Below are positions 52,772 to 61,258 of a stretch of 64,000 nt of DNA, one piece after another. Under the pieces are notes generated by a model. That model did not search any database, was not told where the DNA came from, and saw only the letters and a program-made list of their open reading frames with translations. The stretch's first letter is position 1. Each line of letters starts with the position of its first letter. The position numbers were made by a program, and so were the translations under genes. The DNA is from Streptomyces djakartensis (GTDB lineage: Bacteria; Actinomycetota; Actinomycetes; Streptomycetales; Streptomycetaceae), in the NCBI RefSeq assembly GCF_014651075.1, contig NZ_BMWE01000025.1:1-64000 (forward strand), given 5' to 3'.

Positions 52772-53031
52772 TGCGACGCACCGCCCTTCGCGGCCGAGCG
52801 GGCGCGCTGGTCACGCTGCCACAGCTTGTAGGCGACCATCGTCAGGGCGGTGGAGATCAGCACCCAGGCCATCTGGTACCAGTAGAAGAACGGGATCCCG
52901 ATGAAGGCCGGGCCGGTCCTGGCGTACGAGCCGACCCACAGCATGGCCACGAAGGGCGCTACGAGACACAGTGCGATGACGACGCGCATCGGCGTCACCA
53001 CCGCTCTGCCGACTTCCGGGGTGTGCGACAT
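52768..53031 (-). CDS. DUF3311 small membrane protein
   Basis: The 87-residue protein has two hydrophobic helices (VVIALCLVAPFVAMLWVGSYA and FYWYQMAWVLISTALTMVAY) and a basic tail. It belongs to the DUF3311 family, which is encoded directly before SSS symporters and is thought to be an accessory subunit. Start ATG 53031 (MSHTPEVGRAVVTP). Confidence 0.85.
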   Translation of the reverse strand: MSHTPEVGRAVVTPMRVVIALCLVAPFVAMLWVGSYARTGPAFIGIPFFYWYQMAWVLISTALTMVAYKLWQRDQRARSAAKGGASQ

Positions 53032-53140
53032 CAGGCGGTTCCGTCCCCTCGGTGATCACCTTTGCAATGCGCAGGCAATCTAGGTCAGGGAGAGCCGCCT
53101 ACGGAACCCCTCGTCCGCAATGCGGTGCCCGGACCGCGTG

Positions 53141-53905
53141 CTACTCCTGGGGGCGCTTCAGCCGTGCCACGAACTTGTAGCGGTCCCCGCGGTACACCGA
53201 ACGCACCCACTCCACAGGCCTGCCCTCGCGGTCCAGCGAGTGCCGGGAGAGCATCAGCATGGGCAGGCCGACGTCCGTGCCGAGCAGCCCGGCCTCGCGC
53301 GGGGTGGCCAGCGAGGTCTCGATGGTCTCCTCCGCCTCCGCGAGATGGATGTCGTAGACCTCGGCGAGCGCGGTGTAGAGGGACGTGTACTTCGCCAGGG
53401 ACCGGCGCAGGGCCGGGAAGCGCTTCGCGCTCAGGTGGGTGGTCTCGATGGCCATCGGTTCGCCGTTGGCCATGCGCAGCCGCTCGATGCGCAGCACGCG
53501 CCCGCCGGGTGTGATGTCGAGCAGCCCGGCCAGACGGTCGTCGGCGGTGATGTAGCCGATGTCCAGCAGCTGCGAGGTGGGTTCGAGTCCCTGGGCGCGC
53601 ATGTCCTCGGTGTAGGAGGTCAGTTGCAGCGCCTGCGAGACCTTCGGCTTGGCGACGAACGTGCCCTTGCCCTGGATGCGTTCCAGCCGGCCTTCGACGA
53701 CGAGTTCCTGGAGCGCCTGGCGCACGGTGGTGCGCGAGGTGTCGAACTCCGTCGCCAGCGTGCGCTCGGGCGGGACCGGCGTGCCGGGTGCCTGGGTCTC
53801 GGTCATGTCGAGCAGGTGCTTCTTCAGGCGGTAGTACTTGGGCACGCGTGCGGTACGGACGGGCGTGCCGTTCTCGTTCCCCGCACTGCTGACGTCGGTG
53901 CTCAT
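53141..53905 (-). CDS. dasR: GntR/HutC-family regulator DasR
   Basis: DasR is the global repressor of N-acetylglucosamine uptake and metabolism; glucosamine phosphates release it from dre sites. The 254-residue product has the winged helix PVPPERTLATEFDTSRTTVRQALQELVVEGRLERIQGKGTFVA and a UTRA ligand domain (QALQLTSYTEDMRAQGLEPTSQLLDIGYI). The remembered S. coelicolor sequence is nearly identical. ATG 53905 (MSTDVSSAGNENG) gives the same length; 53935 is an alternative. It is divergent from dasA. Confidence 0.95.
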   Translation of the reverse strand: MSTDVSSAGNENGTPVRTARVPKYYRLKKHLLDMTETQAPGTPVPPERTLATEFDTSRTTVRQALQELVVEGRLERIQGKGTFVAKPKVSQALQLTSYTEDMRAQGLEPTSQLLDIGYITADDRLAGLLDITPGGRVLRIERLRMANGEPMAIETTHLSAKRFPALRRSLAKYTSLYTALAEVYDIHLAEAEETIETSLATPREAGLLGTDVGLPMLMLSRHSLDREGRPVEWVRSVYRGDRYKFVARLKRPQE

Positions 53906-53964
53906 GCTCCGCCTTCCCGGCTGCTCTGCCGACACGATCCCACTTGTATACCGTCGGCGTCTTG

Positions 53965-53980
53965 TTTGGTCTAGTCCAGC
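53965..53980. promoter_or_regulatory. dre-like DasR operator upstream of dasR
   Basis: TTTGGTCTAGTCCAGC retains the dre core (GGTCTAG-CC) of the consensus ACTGGTCTAGACCACT, with 11 of 16 matches. A half-site TGTGGTCTAC follows at 53987. Autoregulation is inferred. Confidence 0.5.
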
Positions 53981-54097
53981 GATCTCTGTGGTCTACCCGC
54001 AGTATGCCGTGCCGACCCGGGATTTCGCTGGCTTCTTACTTAAAGATCCCTGCATATGTAGGTCGCATAACGGCTGGTCAGCGCCGTATCACGACCC

Positions 54098-54124
54098 TTG
54101 ACAGGCCTGCTGGTCTGGTCCAAG
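54098..54124 (+). promoter_or_regulatory. dasA promoter -35 region with dre-like site
   Basis: TTGACA at 54098-54103 is a perfect -35 box. Seventeen bases later only a weak -10 (CAAGCT) is seen. The dre-like sequence GCTGGTCTGGTCCAAG (54109-54124) fills the spacer and would block polymerase. Confidence 0.5.
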
Positions 54125-54132
54125 CTCCCGGT

Positions 54133-54148
54133 ACTGGTCTAAACCATT
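54133..54148. promoter_or_regulatory. dre operator of dasABC
   Basis: ACTGGTCTAAACCATT matches the DasR consensus at 14 of 16 positions and lies 68 bases before the dasA start codon. This is the main operator expected for the chitobiose uptake operon. Confidence 0.85.
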
Positions 54149-54215
54149 GGTCCAGGTCCTGGCCCCACGTTCACCGCGGGGAGCAGGGGGGTCCGGCATC
54201 CCTGAGGAGGGTGGC

Positions 54216-55499
54216 GTGAAGCGCAAGCTGATATCCGCGATCGGTATCGCGGGCATGGTGGTCTCCATCGCGGCGTGTGGGGGCGAAGGCGGCGGCGGGG
54301 GCTCGGACAAGGGCGCGGACGCCAAGGAGCTGACCGTCTGGCTCACCGTCGACGCCCAGAACAACTGGCCCGAGCTGGTGAAGGCCGCCGACGCCGCGCT
54401 GCGGAAGAAGCACCCCGGCGTCAGGATCAACCACGAGTACTACGGCTGGCCCGACAAGAACGCCAAGCTCGACGCCGTCCTCGCCACCGACAAGGCCCCC
54501 GACGTGGTCGAGATGGGCAACACCGAGATGCTCGGCTACATGGTCAAGGGCGCCTTCGCCCCCCTCGACGCGTCGGAGTTCGACAACTCGGACGCCTGGC
54601 TGGACGGGCTCAAGGCCTCGGTGACCTACGAGGACAAGACCTACGGCGTCCCGTACTACGCGGGAGGCCGGGTCGCCAACTGGCGGGGGGACGTGGCGGC
54701 CTCGGTCGGGGTGAAGACGCCCCCGAAGACGTACCGGGAACTGACGGCCGCGCTGGACAAGATCCAGAAGAAGCGGGGCGGCAAGTTCAGCGCCTGGTAC
54801 CAGCCGACCCGCGACTGGTACGCGGCGATGTCCTTCGTCTACGACGCCGGCGGCGCCATCGCCACCGAGTCCGGCGGCCAGTGGAAGGCGTCGCTCTCCT
54901 CGCCCGAGTCCCTCAAGGGCCTGAAGGAGTTCAAGAACGTCGTCGACAGGTACATGCACGGCGACAAGACCAAGGACGAGTCCGACCGCTACATCGTCTA
55001 CGGCCAGGGCAAGTCCGCCATGATCTTCGCGGCGGCGTGGGAGGGCGCGACCGCCGAGGACCCGAAGAACGACAAGACCGGCAAGCTCAAGGGCAACCTC
55101 GAGAACTTCGTGATGCCCGGCCCCTCCGGCAGGAACATGCCCGTCTTCCTGGGCGGTTCCGACCTCGCCGTGCCGGTGAAGTCGGACGCGCGGGCGCTGG
55201 CCGCCGAGTGGATCGACGCGTTCACCGGATCCTCCGGCCAGAAGGGTCTGATGGCCAAGGGCAACCTGCCCAACAACAAGACCGACCTCGCGACCCTCAA
55301 GAACGACCCCAAGACGGCGGTCCCGGCCATCGCGGCCGAGTCCAACTGGTTCGTCCCGATGGCGCCGGGCTGGGGCCAGGTCGAGAAGGCGCAGATCCTG
55401 CAGACCATGCTGCAGAGCATCGGCACCGGCAAGAAGTCGGTCGAGGCCGCCGCCAAGGAGGCGGACACCGCGATCGACAAGGTCATCAACACCAAGTGA
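54216..55499 (+). CDS. dasA: Chitobiose/GlcNAc ABC transporter solute-binding lipoprotein DasA
   Basis: DasA captures N,N'-diacetylchitobiose outside the membrane. The 427-residue product has a lipoprotein signal (KRKLISAIGIAGMVVSIAACGGEG, with the lipid Cys after SIAA), a Gly/Ser linker and a type-1 sugar-binding fold (LTVWLTVDAQNNWPELVKA; YGVPYYAGGRVANWR). The GTG start follows GAGGAGGG. It is the first gene of dasABC; no ATPase is encoded here, consistent with use of the shared ATPase MsiK elsewhere. Confidence 0.95.
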   Translation: MKRKLISAIGIAGMVVSIAACGGEGGGGGSDKGADAKELTVWLTVDAQNNWPELVKAADAALRKKHPGVRINHEYYGWPDKNAKLDAVLATDKAPDVVEMGNTEMLGYMVKGAFAPLDASEFDNSDAWLDGLKASVTYEDKTYGVPYYAGGRVANWRGDVAASVGVKTPPKTYRELTAALDKIQKKRGGKFSAWYQPTRDWYAAMSFVYDAGGAIATESGGQWKASLSSPESLKGLKEFKNVVDRYMHGDKTKDESDRYIVYGQGKSAMIFAAAWEGATAEDPKNDKTGKLKGNLENFVMPGPSGRNMPVFLGGSDLAVPVKSDARALAAEWIDAFTGSSGQKGLMAKGNLPNNKTDLATLKNDPKTAVPAIAAESNWFVPMAPGWGQVEKAQILQTMLQSIGTGKKSVEAAAKEADTAIDKVINTK

Positions 55500-55570
55500 C
55501 CTCCGGCGGGGCTCCTCATCGGTGGGGCCCCGCCGCCTTTCAGACCTGAGGGACCGCCAAGGAGCACGCG

Positions 55571-56560
55571 ATGAGTGCCGCAGACACCACCACCCCCGCC
55601 AAGGTGCCGCCACCGCGGCAGGCACCGCCGCCACCTCCCGCGGACCGGCGGCCACGCGAGCGGCGCACGCCGGGCGGGGCCGCGGTCCCCTGGCTGCTGC
55701 TGGCGCCCTGCCTGCTGGTCCTCGCGGCGGTCATGGGCTATCCGCTGGCCCGCCTGGTCACCCTGTCCTTCCAGAGGTTCGGGCAGTCCCAGCTCTGGGG
55801 CTTCCAGCCCGCCGAGACCGTCGGATTCGACAACTTCGCCAAGGTGCTGGGCGACGGCGTGTTCTGGGCCGTCGTCCTGCGCACCCTCGTCTTCGCGGCC
55901 GGAGCCGTCGTCCTCACCATGGTCATCGGCATGGCGCTCGCCCTGCTGCTCCAGCGGGTCTCCGGCTGGCTGAAGGTGCTCATCAACATCGTGCTGGTGG
56001 CGAGCTGGGGCATGCCCGTGATCGTGGCGACCACGGTCTTCAAGTGGCTCTTCGACTCGGACTACGGCGTCTTCAACGCCCTGCTCAGCAAGCTGCCCGG
56101 CGTCGAGATGACCGGCCACAACTGGTTCGCGAGCGGGCCCGAGGGGCTTGCTGTGATCATGCTGCTGGTGGTGTGGGGCGCCGTGCCCTTCGTGGTCATC
56201 ACCCTCAGCGCGGGCCTCACCCAGGTCCCGAGGGAACTGGAGGAGGCGGCCCGCCTGGACGGTGCCGGTTCCTGGGGCGTCTTCCGCTACGTCACCCTGC
56301 CCGTCCTCAAACCGGTCATCGTGATGCTCACGACCCTGTCGGTCATCTGGGACATGGGCGTCTTCCCCCAGGTGTTCGTCATGCGGGGCGGCCACCCCGA
56401 GCCCGAGTTCCAGGTCCTCAACACCTACTCCTACGACCGGGCCTTCGTGGTCAACGACTACGCCCAGGGCTCGGCCATCGCGCTGATCACCGTCTTGCTG
56501 CTGCTCGGCGTGGTCGCCGTCTACATGCGGCAGATGCTGAAGATCGGAGAGGTCGAATGA
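55571..56560 (+). CDS. dasB: Chitobiose ABC transporter permease DasB
   Basis: The 329-residue membrane permease has a Pro-rich cytoplasmic N-terminus (1-38) and six helices. The EAA loop that contacts the ATPase is EAARLDGAGSWGVFRYVTLP near residues 218-237. ATG 55571 follows AAGGAG. The stop overlaps dasC by ATGA. Confidence 0.94.
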   Translation: MSAADTTTPAKVPPPRQAPPPPPADRRPRERRTPGGAAVPWLLLAPCLLVLAAVMGYPLARLVTLSFQRFGQSQLWGFQPAETVGFDNFAKVLGDGVFWAVVLRTLVFAAGAVVLTMVIGMALALLLQRVSGWLKVLINIVLVASWGMPVIVATTVFKWLFDSDYGVFNALLSKLPGVEMTGHNWFASGPEGLAVIMLLVVWGAVPFVVITLSAGLTQVPRELEEAARLDGAGSWGVFRYVTLPVLKPVIVMLTTLSVIWDMGVFPQVFVMRGGHPEPEFQVLNTYSYDRAFVVNDYAQGSAIALITVLLLLGVVAVYMRQMLKIGEVE

Positions 56561-57396
56561 GCAGCACCCTGACGGGCCGCCGGGCCCCGAAGCTCTGGTG
56601 GAACCTCCTCGGCCTCCTGGTCTTCGCCACCGCCGGCTTCCCGCTCTACTGGATGCTCGACACGGCGTTCAAGCCCGCCGAGGACGCCATCGACCCCGAC
56701 CCGAGCCTGCTGCCGACCGGCATCACCTTCGCCAACTTCGGCCGGGCGCTCGACATCGCCGACTTCTGGGGCCCGGTGGGCCGCAGCCTGGTGGTGTCGC
56801 TGGCGGTGGTCGTCATCGGCATGGCCGTCGGGCTGCTGGCCGCGCTCGCCATCTCCCGGTACGCCTTCCGCGGCCGCAAGATCGTGATCGTCGGGATCCT
56901 GGCGGTTCAGATGGTCCCCTTGGTCGCGATGATCATTCCGGTGTTCCTGCTGCTCAACGACCTGGGCCAGTACGACCGGCTGACCGGCCTCATCATCACG
57001 TACCTGACCTTCGTCCTCCCGTTCACGGTGTGGACGCTGCGCGGCTTCATCGTCAACATCCCGAAGGAACTGGAGGAGGCCGCCATGGTCGACGGCTGTT
57101 CCCGCACGGGCGCCTTCCTCCGGGTCGTCTTCCCGCTCCTGGCGCCCGGCATGGTCGCCACCTCGGTCTACGGCTTCATCCAGGCCTGGAACGAGTACCT
57201 GTACGCCCTGATGCTGCTCAGCCAGAGGAACCAGACCGCGACCGTCTGGCTCGGCAACTTCACCACCAAGCACGGCACCGAATACGCCCCGATGATGGCC
57301 GGGGCCACGATGATGGCCGTGCCGATCGTCGCCCTGTTCCTCCTCGTCCAGCGCAAGATGGCCGCGGGTCTGACCGCGGGCGCCGTGAAGGGATGA
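56557..57396 (+). CDS. dasC: Chitobiose ABC transporter permease DasC
   Basis: The 279-residue second permease has six helices and the EAA loop EEAAMVDGCSRTGAFLRVVFPLLAPG. It belongs to the MalG-like branch of carbohydrate permeases. The start overlaps dasB (ATGA), and dasD follows after 9 bases. Confidence 0.94.
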   Translation: MSSTLTGRRAPKLWWNLLGLLVFATAGFPLYWMLDTAFKPAEDAIDPDPSLLPTGITFANFGRALDIADFWGPVGRSLVVSLAVVVIGMAVGLLAALAISRYAFRGRKIVIVGILAVQMVPLVAMIIPVFLLLNDLGQYDRLTGLIITYLTFVLPFTVWTLRGFIVNIPKELEEAAMVDGCSRTGAFLRVVFPLLAPGMVATSVYGFIQAWNEYLYALMLLSQRNQTATVWLGNFTTKHGTEYAPMMAGATMMAVPIVALFLLVQRKMAAGLTAGAVKG

Positions 57397-57405
57397 CCCC
57401 GCCCC

Positions 57406-58941
57406 ATGTCGACACTCGCCAGCGCTGCCGACACGCTCACGCGTGACGCCCTGACGGTCCTCCAGCCCGGCTTCACCGGCACCACCGCCCCCGACTGGCT
57501 GCTGCGCCGGCTGGGCGAGGGCCTCGCCTCCGTCGGCCTGTTCGGCCGCAACATCGCCTCGCCCGGCCAGCTGACCGCGCTGACCTCCCAGTTGCGGGCG
57601 GAGCGCGACGACGTCCTGGTCGCGATCGACGAGGAGGGCGGCGACGTGACCCGCCTGGAGGTGCGGACCGGCTCCTCCTTCCCGGGCAACCACGCGCTCG
57701 GCGCGGTCGACGACGTGGAGCTGACCCACCAGGTCGCCCGCGAACTGGGCCGCCGGCTGGCGGACTGCGGCGTGAACCTCAACTGGGCCCCCTCCGCCGA
57801 CGTGAACTCCGACCCGCGCAACCCGGTGATCGGTGTTCGCTCCTTCGGCGCCGACACCGAACTGGCCGCCCGTCACACCGCGGCCTATGTGACGGGCCTG
57901 CAGTCCGCCGGGGTCGCCGCCTGCACCAAGCACTTCCCGGGCCACGGCGACACGGCCGTCGACTCCCACCATGACCTGCCGCGTATCGACGTCTCCGCCG
58001 CCGGGCTGACCGAGCGCGAACTGGCCCCGTTCCGCGCGGCCATCGCCGCCGGCACCCGGGCCGTGATGAGCGCCCACATCCTGGTCCCGGCCCTGGACCC
58101 CGACCGACCCGCCACGCTCTCCCGCCGCGTCCTGACCGGCCTGCTGCGCGGAGAACTCGGCTACGAGGGTCTCGTGGTCACCGACGGCATGGAGATGCGG
58201 GCCGTCGCCGGGACGTACGGCATCGAACGCGGCAGCGTCCTCGCCATCGCCGCCGGCGCCGACGCGATCTGCGTGGGCGGTGGCCTGGCCGACGACGCGA
58301 CCGTCCTCCGGCTGCGGGACGCCTTGGTCGCGGCGGTGCGCGCGGGTGACCTGCCGGAGGAACGCCTGGCCGACGCCGCGGAGCGGGTCCGCGCACTGGC
58401 CCGCTGGGCGAGCACGGCGGCCCGCGTGCCCGAGGACGCCCGGGACAGTGAGATCGGCATGCACGCCGCTCGCCGCGCCCTCACGGTGACCGTCGCACCG
58501 GGCATGGGAGGCCCGGAGAGTTTCACACCCCTCACCGAACCGCCCTACGTCGCCGCCCTCACCCCCGTCGCCAACATCGCGGTCGGTGACGAGACCCCCT
58601 GGGGCGTCGCAGCGGAACTCGTGCACCTCCTGCCCGGCACGGTGACGGGCAGCTTCACCGAGGACGGCACGCAGGGGGAGAGCGCCGGACGAGCTGCCCT
58701 CGAGGCGGCCGGCCCCCGCCGCATCGTCGCCGTCGTCCGCGACGAACACCGCCACCCCTGGATGGCCTCCGCCCTCGACGTCCTGCTGGCCACCCGCCCC
58801 GACACGATCGTCGTCGAGATGGGCGTCCCCCAGGCCGCCCCGCGCGGCGCCCTTCACATCGCCACCCACGGCGCGGCCCGCGTCTGCGGCCGGGCGGCGG
58901 CCGAGGTGATCGCCGGAGTCACCGGGCCGGCCGGGGCGTAA
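57406..58941 (+). CDS. dasD: Glycoside hydrolase family 3 beta-N-acetylglucosaminidase DasD
   Basis: DasD hydrolyses imported chitobiose to N-acetylglucosamine. The 511-residue GH3 protein has the NagZ-type motif KHFPGHGDTAVDSHHDLP carrying the His of the catalytic dyad, and the nucleophile Asp in VVTDGMEMRAVAG. No signal peptide is present, so it is cytoplasmic. A C-terminal domain of about 170 residues extends past the TIM barrel. It lies 9 bases after dasC. Confidence 0.93.
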   Translation: MSTLASAADTLTRDALTVLQPGFTGTTAPDWLLRRLGEGLASVGLFGRNIASPGQLTALTSQLRAERDDVLVAIDEEGGDVTRLEVRTGSSFPGNHALGAVDDVELTHQVARELGRRLADCGVNLNWAPSADVNSDPRNPVIGVRSFGADTELAARHTAAYVTGLQSAGVAACTKHFPGHGDTAVDSHHDLPRIDVSAAGLTERELAPFRAAIAAGTRAVMSAHILVPALDPDRPATLSRRVLTGLLRGELGYEGLVVTDGMEMRAVAGTYGIERGSVLAIAAGADAICVGGGLADDATVLRLRDALVAAVRAGDLPEERLADAAERVRALARWASTAARVPEDARDSEIGMHAARRALTVTVAPGMGGPESFTPLTEPPYVAALTPVANIAVGDETPWGVAAELVHLLPGTVTGSFTEDGTQGESAGRAALEAAGPRRIVAVVRDEHRHPWMASALDVLLATRPDTIVVEMGVPQAAPRGALHIATHGAARVCGRAAAEVIAGVTGPAGA

Positions 58942-59079
58942 GGCAGCGCCCCGGCGCGCCGGGCCCCGGACTCGCGCTGAGGACTCGACGTTCGCGGAGC
59001 AGCCCGGCCAACGGCGCCGGCCGGGCCTGCTGGAACCGCGCGAACAGGTAAGGGGGACACAGACCCCGGGGGGCGGGCG

Positions 59080-59865
59080 CTAGATCCCCTGCCACTCCGG
59101 CTTGCTCGCGTAGGTGTGGCGGAAGTAGTCCGCCAGCTTCAGCTTCGACGCGGCGGCCTCGTCGACGACGATGGTCGCGTGCGGGTGAAGCTGGAGCGCG
59201 GACGCCGGGCAGACCGCCGCGATCGGTCCTTCCACCGTCGCCGCGACCGCATCCGCCTTGCCCTCGCCGGTGGCCATCAGCACCAGATGCCGGGCCTCCA
59301 GAATGGTGCCTATACCCTGCGTGATCACGTGGTGAGGCACCTGGTCGATGTCGCCGCCGAAGAAACGCGCGTTGTCGATCCGGGTCTGCTGGGTCAGCGT
59401 CTTGATCCGGGTCCGCGACGCCAGCGACGAGCACGGCTCGTTGAACCCTATGTGCCCGTCGGTCCCGATCCCGAGCAGCTGAAGGTCCACACCTCCGGCG
59501 TCCGCGAGAGCCTTGTCGTAGGCCGCGCACGCTCCCTGCACGTCCTCGGCCGTGCCGTCCGGTCCCGTGAACCGGGCCATCCCGATCCCGAGCGGCTCAA
59601 GTACCTCGCGCCGCAGCACGGAGCGGTAGGACTCCGGATGGTCGGCGGGCAACCCCACGTACTCGTCGAGCTGGGCGACCCGCGCCCGCGTCATGTCCAC
59701 GGCGCCTGAGCGCACCCTGGCCGCCAGCGCCTCGTACACGGGCAGCGGCGTCGAGCCGGTGGCCACGCCGAGCAGAGCGTCGGGCTTGCGCCGGATCAGC
59801 TGAGCCATGGCCTCGGCGATGAGCTCGCCGCCCGCCTTGGCGTCCGGGACGATGACAACTTCCAC
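59080..59865 (-). CDS. nagB: Glucosamine-6-phosphate deaminase NagB
   Basis: NagB converts glucosamine 6-phosphate to fructose 6-phosphate and ammonia, bringing aminosugars into glycolysis. The 261-residue product has GVATGSTPLPVYEAL (phosphate loop), ARVAQLDEYVGLPADHPESY and the catalytic block LGIGTDGHIGFNEPC with Asp, His and Glu. It is convergent with dasD and transcribed away from the TetR gene under a dre site. Confidence 0.95.
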   Translation of the reverse strand: MEVVIVPDAKAGGELIAEAMAQLIRRKPDALLGVATGSTPLPVYEALAARVRSGAVDMTRARVAQLDEYVGLPADHPESYRSVLRREVLEPLGIGMARFTGPDGTAEDVQGACAAYDKALADAGGVDLQLLGIGTDGHIGFNEPCSSLASRTRIKTLTQQTRIDNARFFGGDIDQVPHHVITQGIGTILEARHLVLMATGEGKADAVAATVEGPIAAVCPASALQLHPHATIVVDEAAASKLKLADYFRHTYASKPEWQGI

Positions 59866-59916
59866 GCTGGCCTGCCGATCTGAGAATGCTCACCTTGGAC
59901 GGAACAGGTAGGGTCG

Positions 59917-59932
59917 TATGGTTTAGACCAAT
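59917..59932. promoter_or_regulatory. dre operator of nagB
   Basis: TATGGTTTAGACCAAT contains the 12-base core TGGTTTAGACCA, a one-base variant of the dre core, 52 bases upstream of the nagB start. It agrees with DasR control of nagB known in S. coelicolor. Confidence 0.8.
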
Positions 59933-60111
59933 CTAACAGAGCGGGACCGCCATTCCCAGGGTGGGAACCGGCGCTCCCGGGCAGGCGGCCGCGCCGCGCC
60001 CACCGGGTATCCAGCGGGTGAACGGCTCATATCCCGGACGGATGCCGTCCCCGCGACGGGTGTCGTCCTGCTCGCACGTACGCCCACGGCGGCGCCCCCT
60101 TCTTATTTTTC

Positions 60112-60123
60112 TAGCGGTCGCTA
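60112..60123. promoter_or_regulatory. Palindromic operator O1 of the TetR gene
   Basis: TAGCGGTCGCTA is a TAGCG-N2-CGCTA palindrome, 53 bases ahead of the TetR start codon and in an AT-rich pocket. Confidence 0.6.
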
Positions 60124-60159
60124 CAGAAATGACCGTACCGCAGCCCGCGGATATTTCTC

Positions 60160-60171
60160 TAGTGCTCGCTA
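60160..60171. promoter_or_regulatory. Palindromic operator O2 and -10 region of the TetR gene
   Basis: TAGTGCTCGCTA repeats O1 with changes at three positions, 48 bases away centre to centre. It abuts TATAAA (60170-60175), a likely -10 box, so a bound regulator would cover the promoter. With that -10 the transcript would begin almost at ATG 60185, that is, leaderless. Confidence 0.6.
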
Positions 60172-60175
60172 TAAA

Positions 60176-60883
60176 ATGCACCCCATGGTGAACGACGGAG
60201 CCGCCGAGGGGCAGGGGGCCGGGGCCGCAGGCCCCCGCGCGGCGGGGAACGAAGGCGGCGGCACGGTCGGCGGCAGGGGCAGGCCCCGCGGCCGCCCCCG
60301 CTCCTTCGATCGCGAAACCGCCCTGGAGAAGGCGCTCCTGGCCTTCTGGGAGCACGGCTACGAGGCCACCTCCGTCTCGGACCTCACCCGTGCCATGGAC
60401 ATCGGTGCCCCCAGCCTCTACGCGGCCTTCGGTGACAAGCGCTCCCTCTTCGAGGAGGTCGTGAGCGTCTACGGCGCGCGATACGGCTCCTTCGCCGACC
60501 GGGCCCTCGCCGAGGAGCCCACCGCACGCGGCGCCGTCGAGCGCACCCTGCGCGAGGCGGCCACCGCGTACACGGAACCCGGGCACCCGCGCGGCTGCCT
60601 GGTCGTCCACGCCGCCGCGAACTGCTCGACGCCCGAGGTCGAACAGTCGCTGCGGGACCGCCGCAACGCCGACATCGCCGCGTTCGAGAGCCGTATCAGA
60701 GCCGATGTCGCCGCCGGCGTGCTGCCTCCGGGGATCGACGCCGCGGCCTTGGCCCGCCACACCGGAGCGATGATCCAGGGCATGTCACAACAGGCACGTG
60801 ACGGGGCGAGCCGGGAGGAACTGGAGGCGGTCGCGGAAATTGCCATGTCCATCTGGCCCCGCACAGGAACCCACACGGGTTAG
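60176..60883 (+). CDS. TetR-family transcriptional regulator
   Basis: A protein of 235 residues (or 232 from ATG 60185). After a Gly/Ala-rich basic N-terminus (GRGRPRGRPRSF) comes a TetR helix-turn-helix: ALLAFWEHGYEATSVSDLTRAMDIGAPSLYAAFGDKRSLFEEVV. The ligand domain contains HPRGCLVVHAAANCS with two cysteines, a feature of NemR-like relatives that sense electrophiles. Two matched palindromes upstream suggest autoregulation. The target genes are unknown. Confidence 0.88.
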   Translation: MHPMVNDGAAEGQGAGAAGPRAAGNEGGGTVGGRGRPRGRPRSFDRETALEKALLAFWEHGYEATSVSDLTRAMDIGAPSLYAAFGDKRSLFEEVVSVYGARYGSFADRALAEEPTARGAVERTLREAATAYTEPGHPRGCLVVHAAANCSTPEVEQSLRDRRNADIAAFESRIRADVAAGVLPPGIDAAALARHTGAMIQGMSQQARDGASREELEAVAEIAMSIWPRTGTHTG

Positions 60884-60963
60884 TCTGCCTGGTGGACGTC
60901 GATGCGTCCGACGAGCCGCGAAAATAACAACAACGAACAGCCTCCCACGCATGGACACCCCCG

Positions 60964-60979
60964 AGTGGTCTAGTCCACA
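60964..60979. promoter_or_regulatory. Strong dre palindrome without an obvious target
   Basis: AGTGGTCTAGTCCACA matches the symmetric dre AGTGGTCTAGACCACT at 14 of 16 positions. It lies 81 bases after the TetR stop and about 280 bases before the kinase start. Confidence 0.7.
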
Positions 60980-61016
60980 ATGCGTGACGAGAGCGCGCGT
61001 GAAGCGCGCACCAGCC

Positions 61017-61043
61017 TCCGCCTTCCCCGCACAGGAAGGCGGA
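61017..61043. terminator. Hairpin downstream of the TetR gene
   Basis: TCCGCCTTCC (61017-61026) pairs perfectly with 61034-61043 around a 7-base loop. Confidence 0.6.
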
Positions 61044-61258
61044 CAGAGGAACCGAGGCTCTCTGCCCTGACTGCCCCGGATCCTCGTCCTTCGGCCGACC
61101 GGGACCGCACACCCCACGGCCGTTGCTGCTCCGGGCTGCGGTGCCGGGAGGGTTGAGGGTCCCTCTCAGGCGCCGCGGCCCGCGGGTGTTCCGCGGCCCC
61201 CATCGGTCCGGGCCCGTACATTTCAGAGCCGTACAAACCCCCGGGTACGCTCGCACTC

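Larger units (their letters stand above)
60884..61258. other. Intergenic region between the TetR and histidine kinase genes
   Basis: A 375-bp non-coding stretch. It contains a strong dre palindrome (60964-60979) and two successive hairpins (GCGCGC stem around 60993-61009; a 10-bp TCCGCCTTCC stem at 61017-61043), probably terminators of the TetR gene. A TACGCT -10-like box lies at the very end before the kinase start. Confidence 0.5.
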
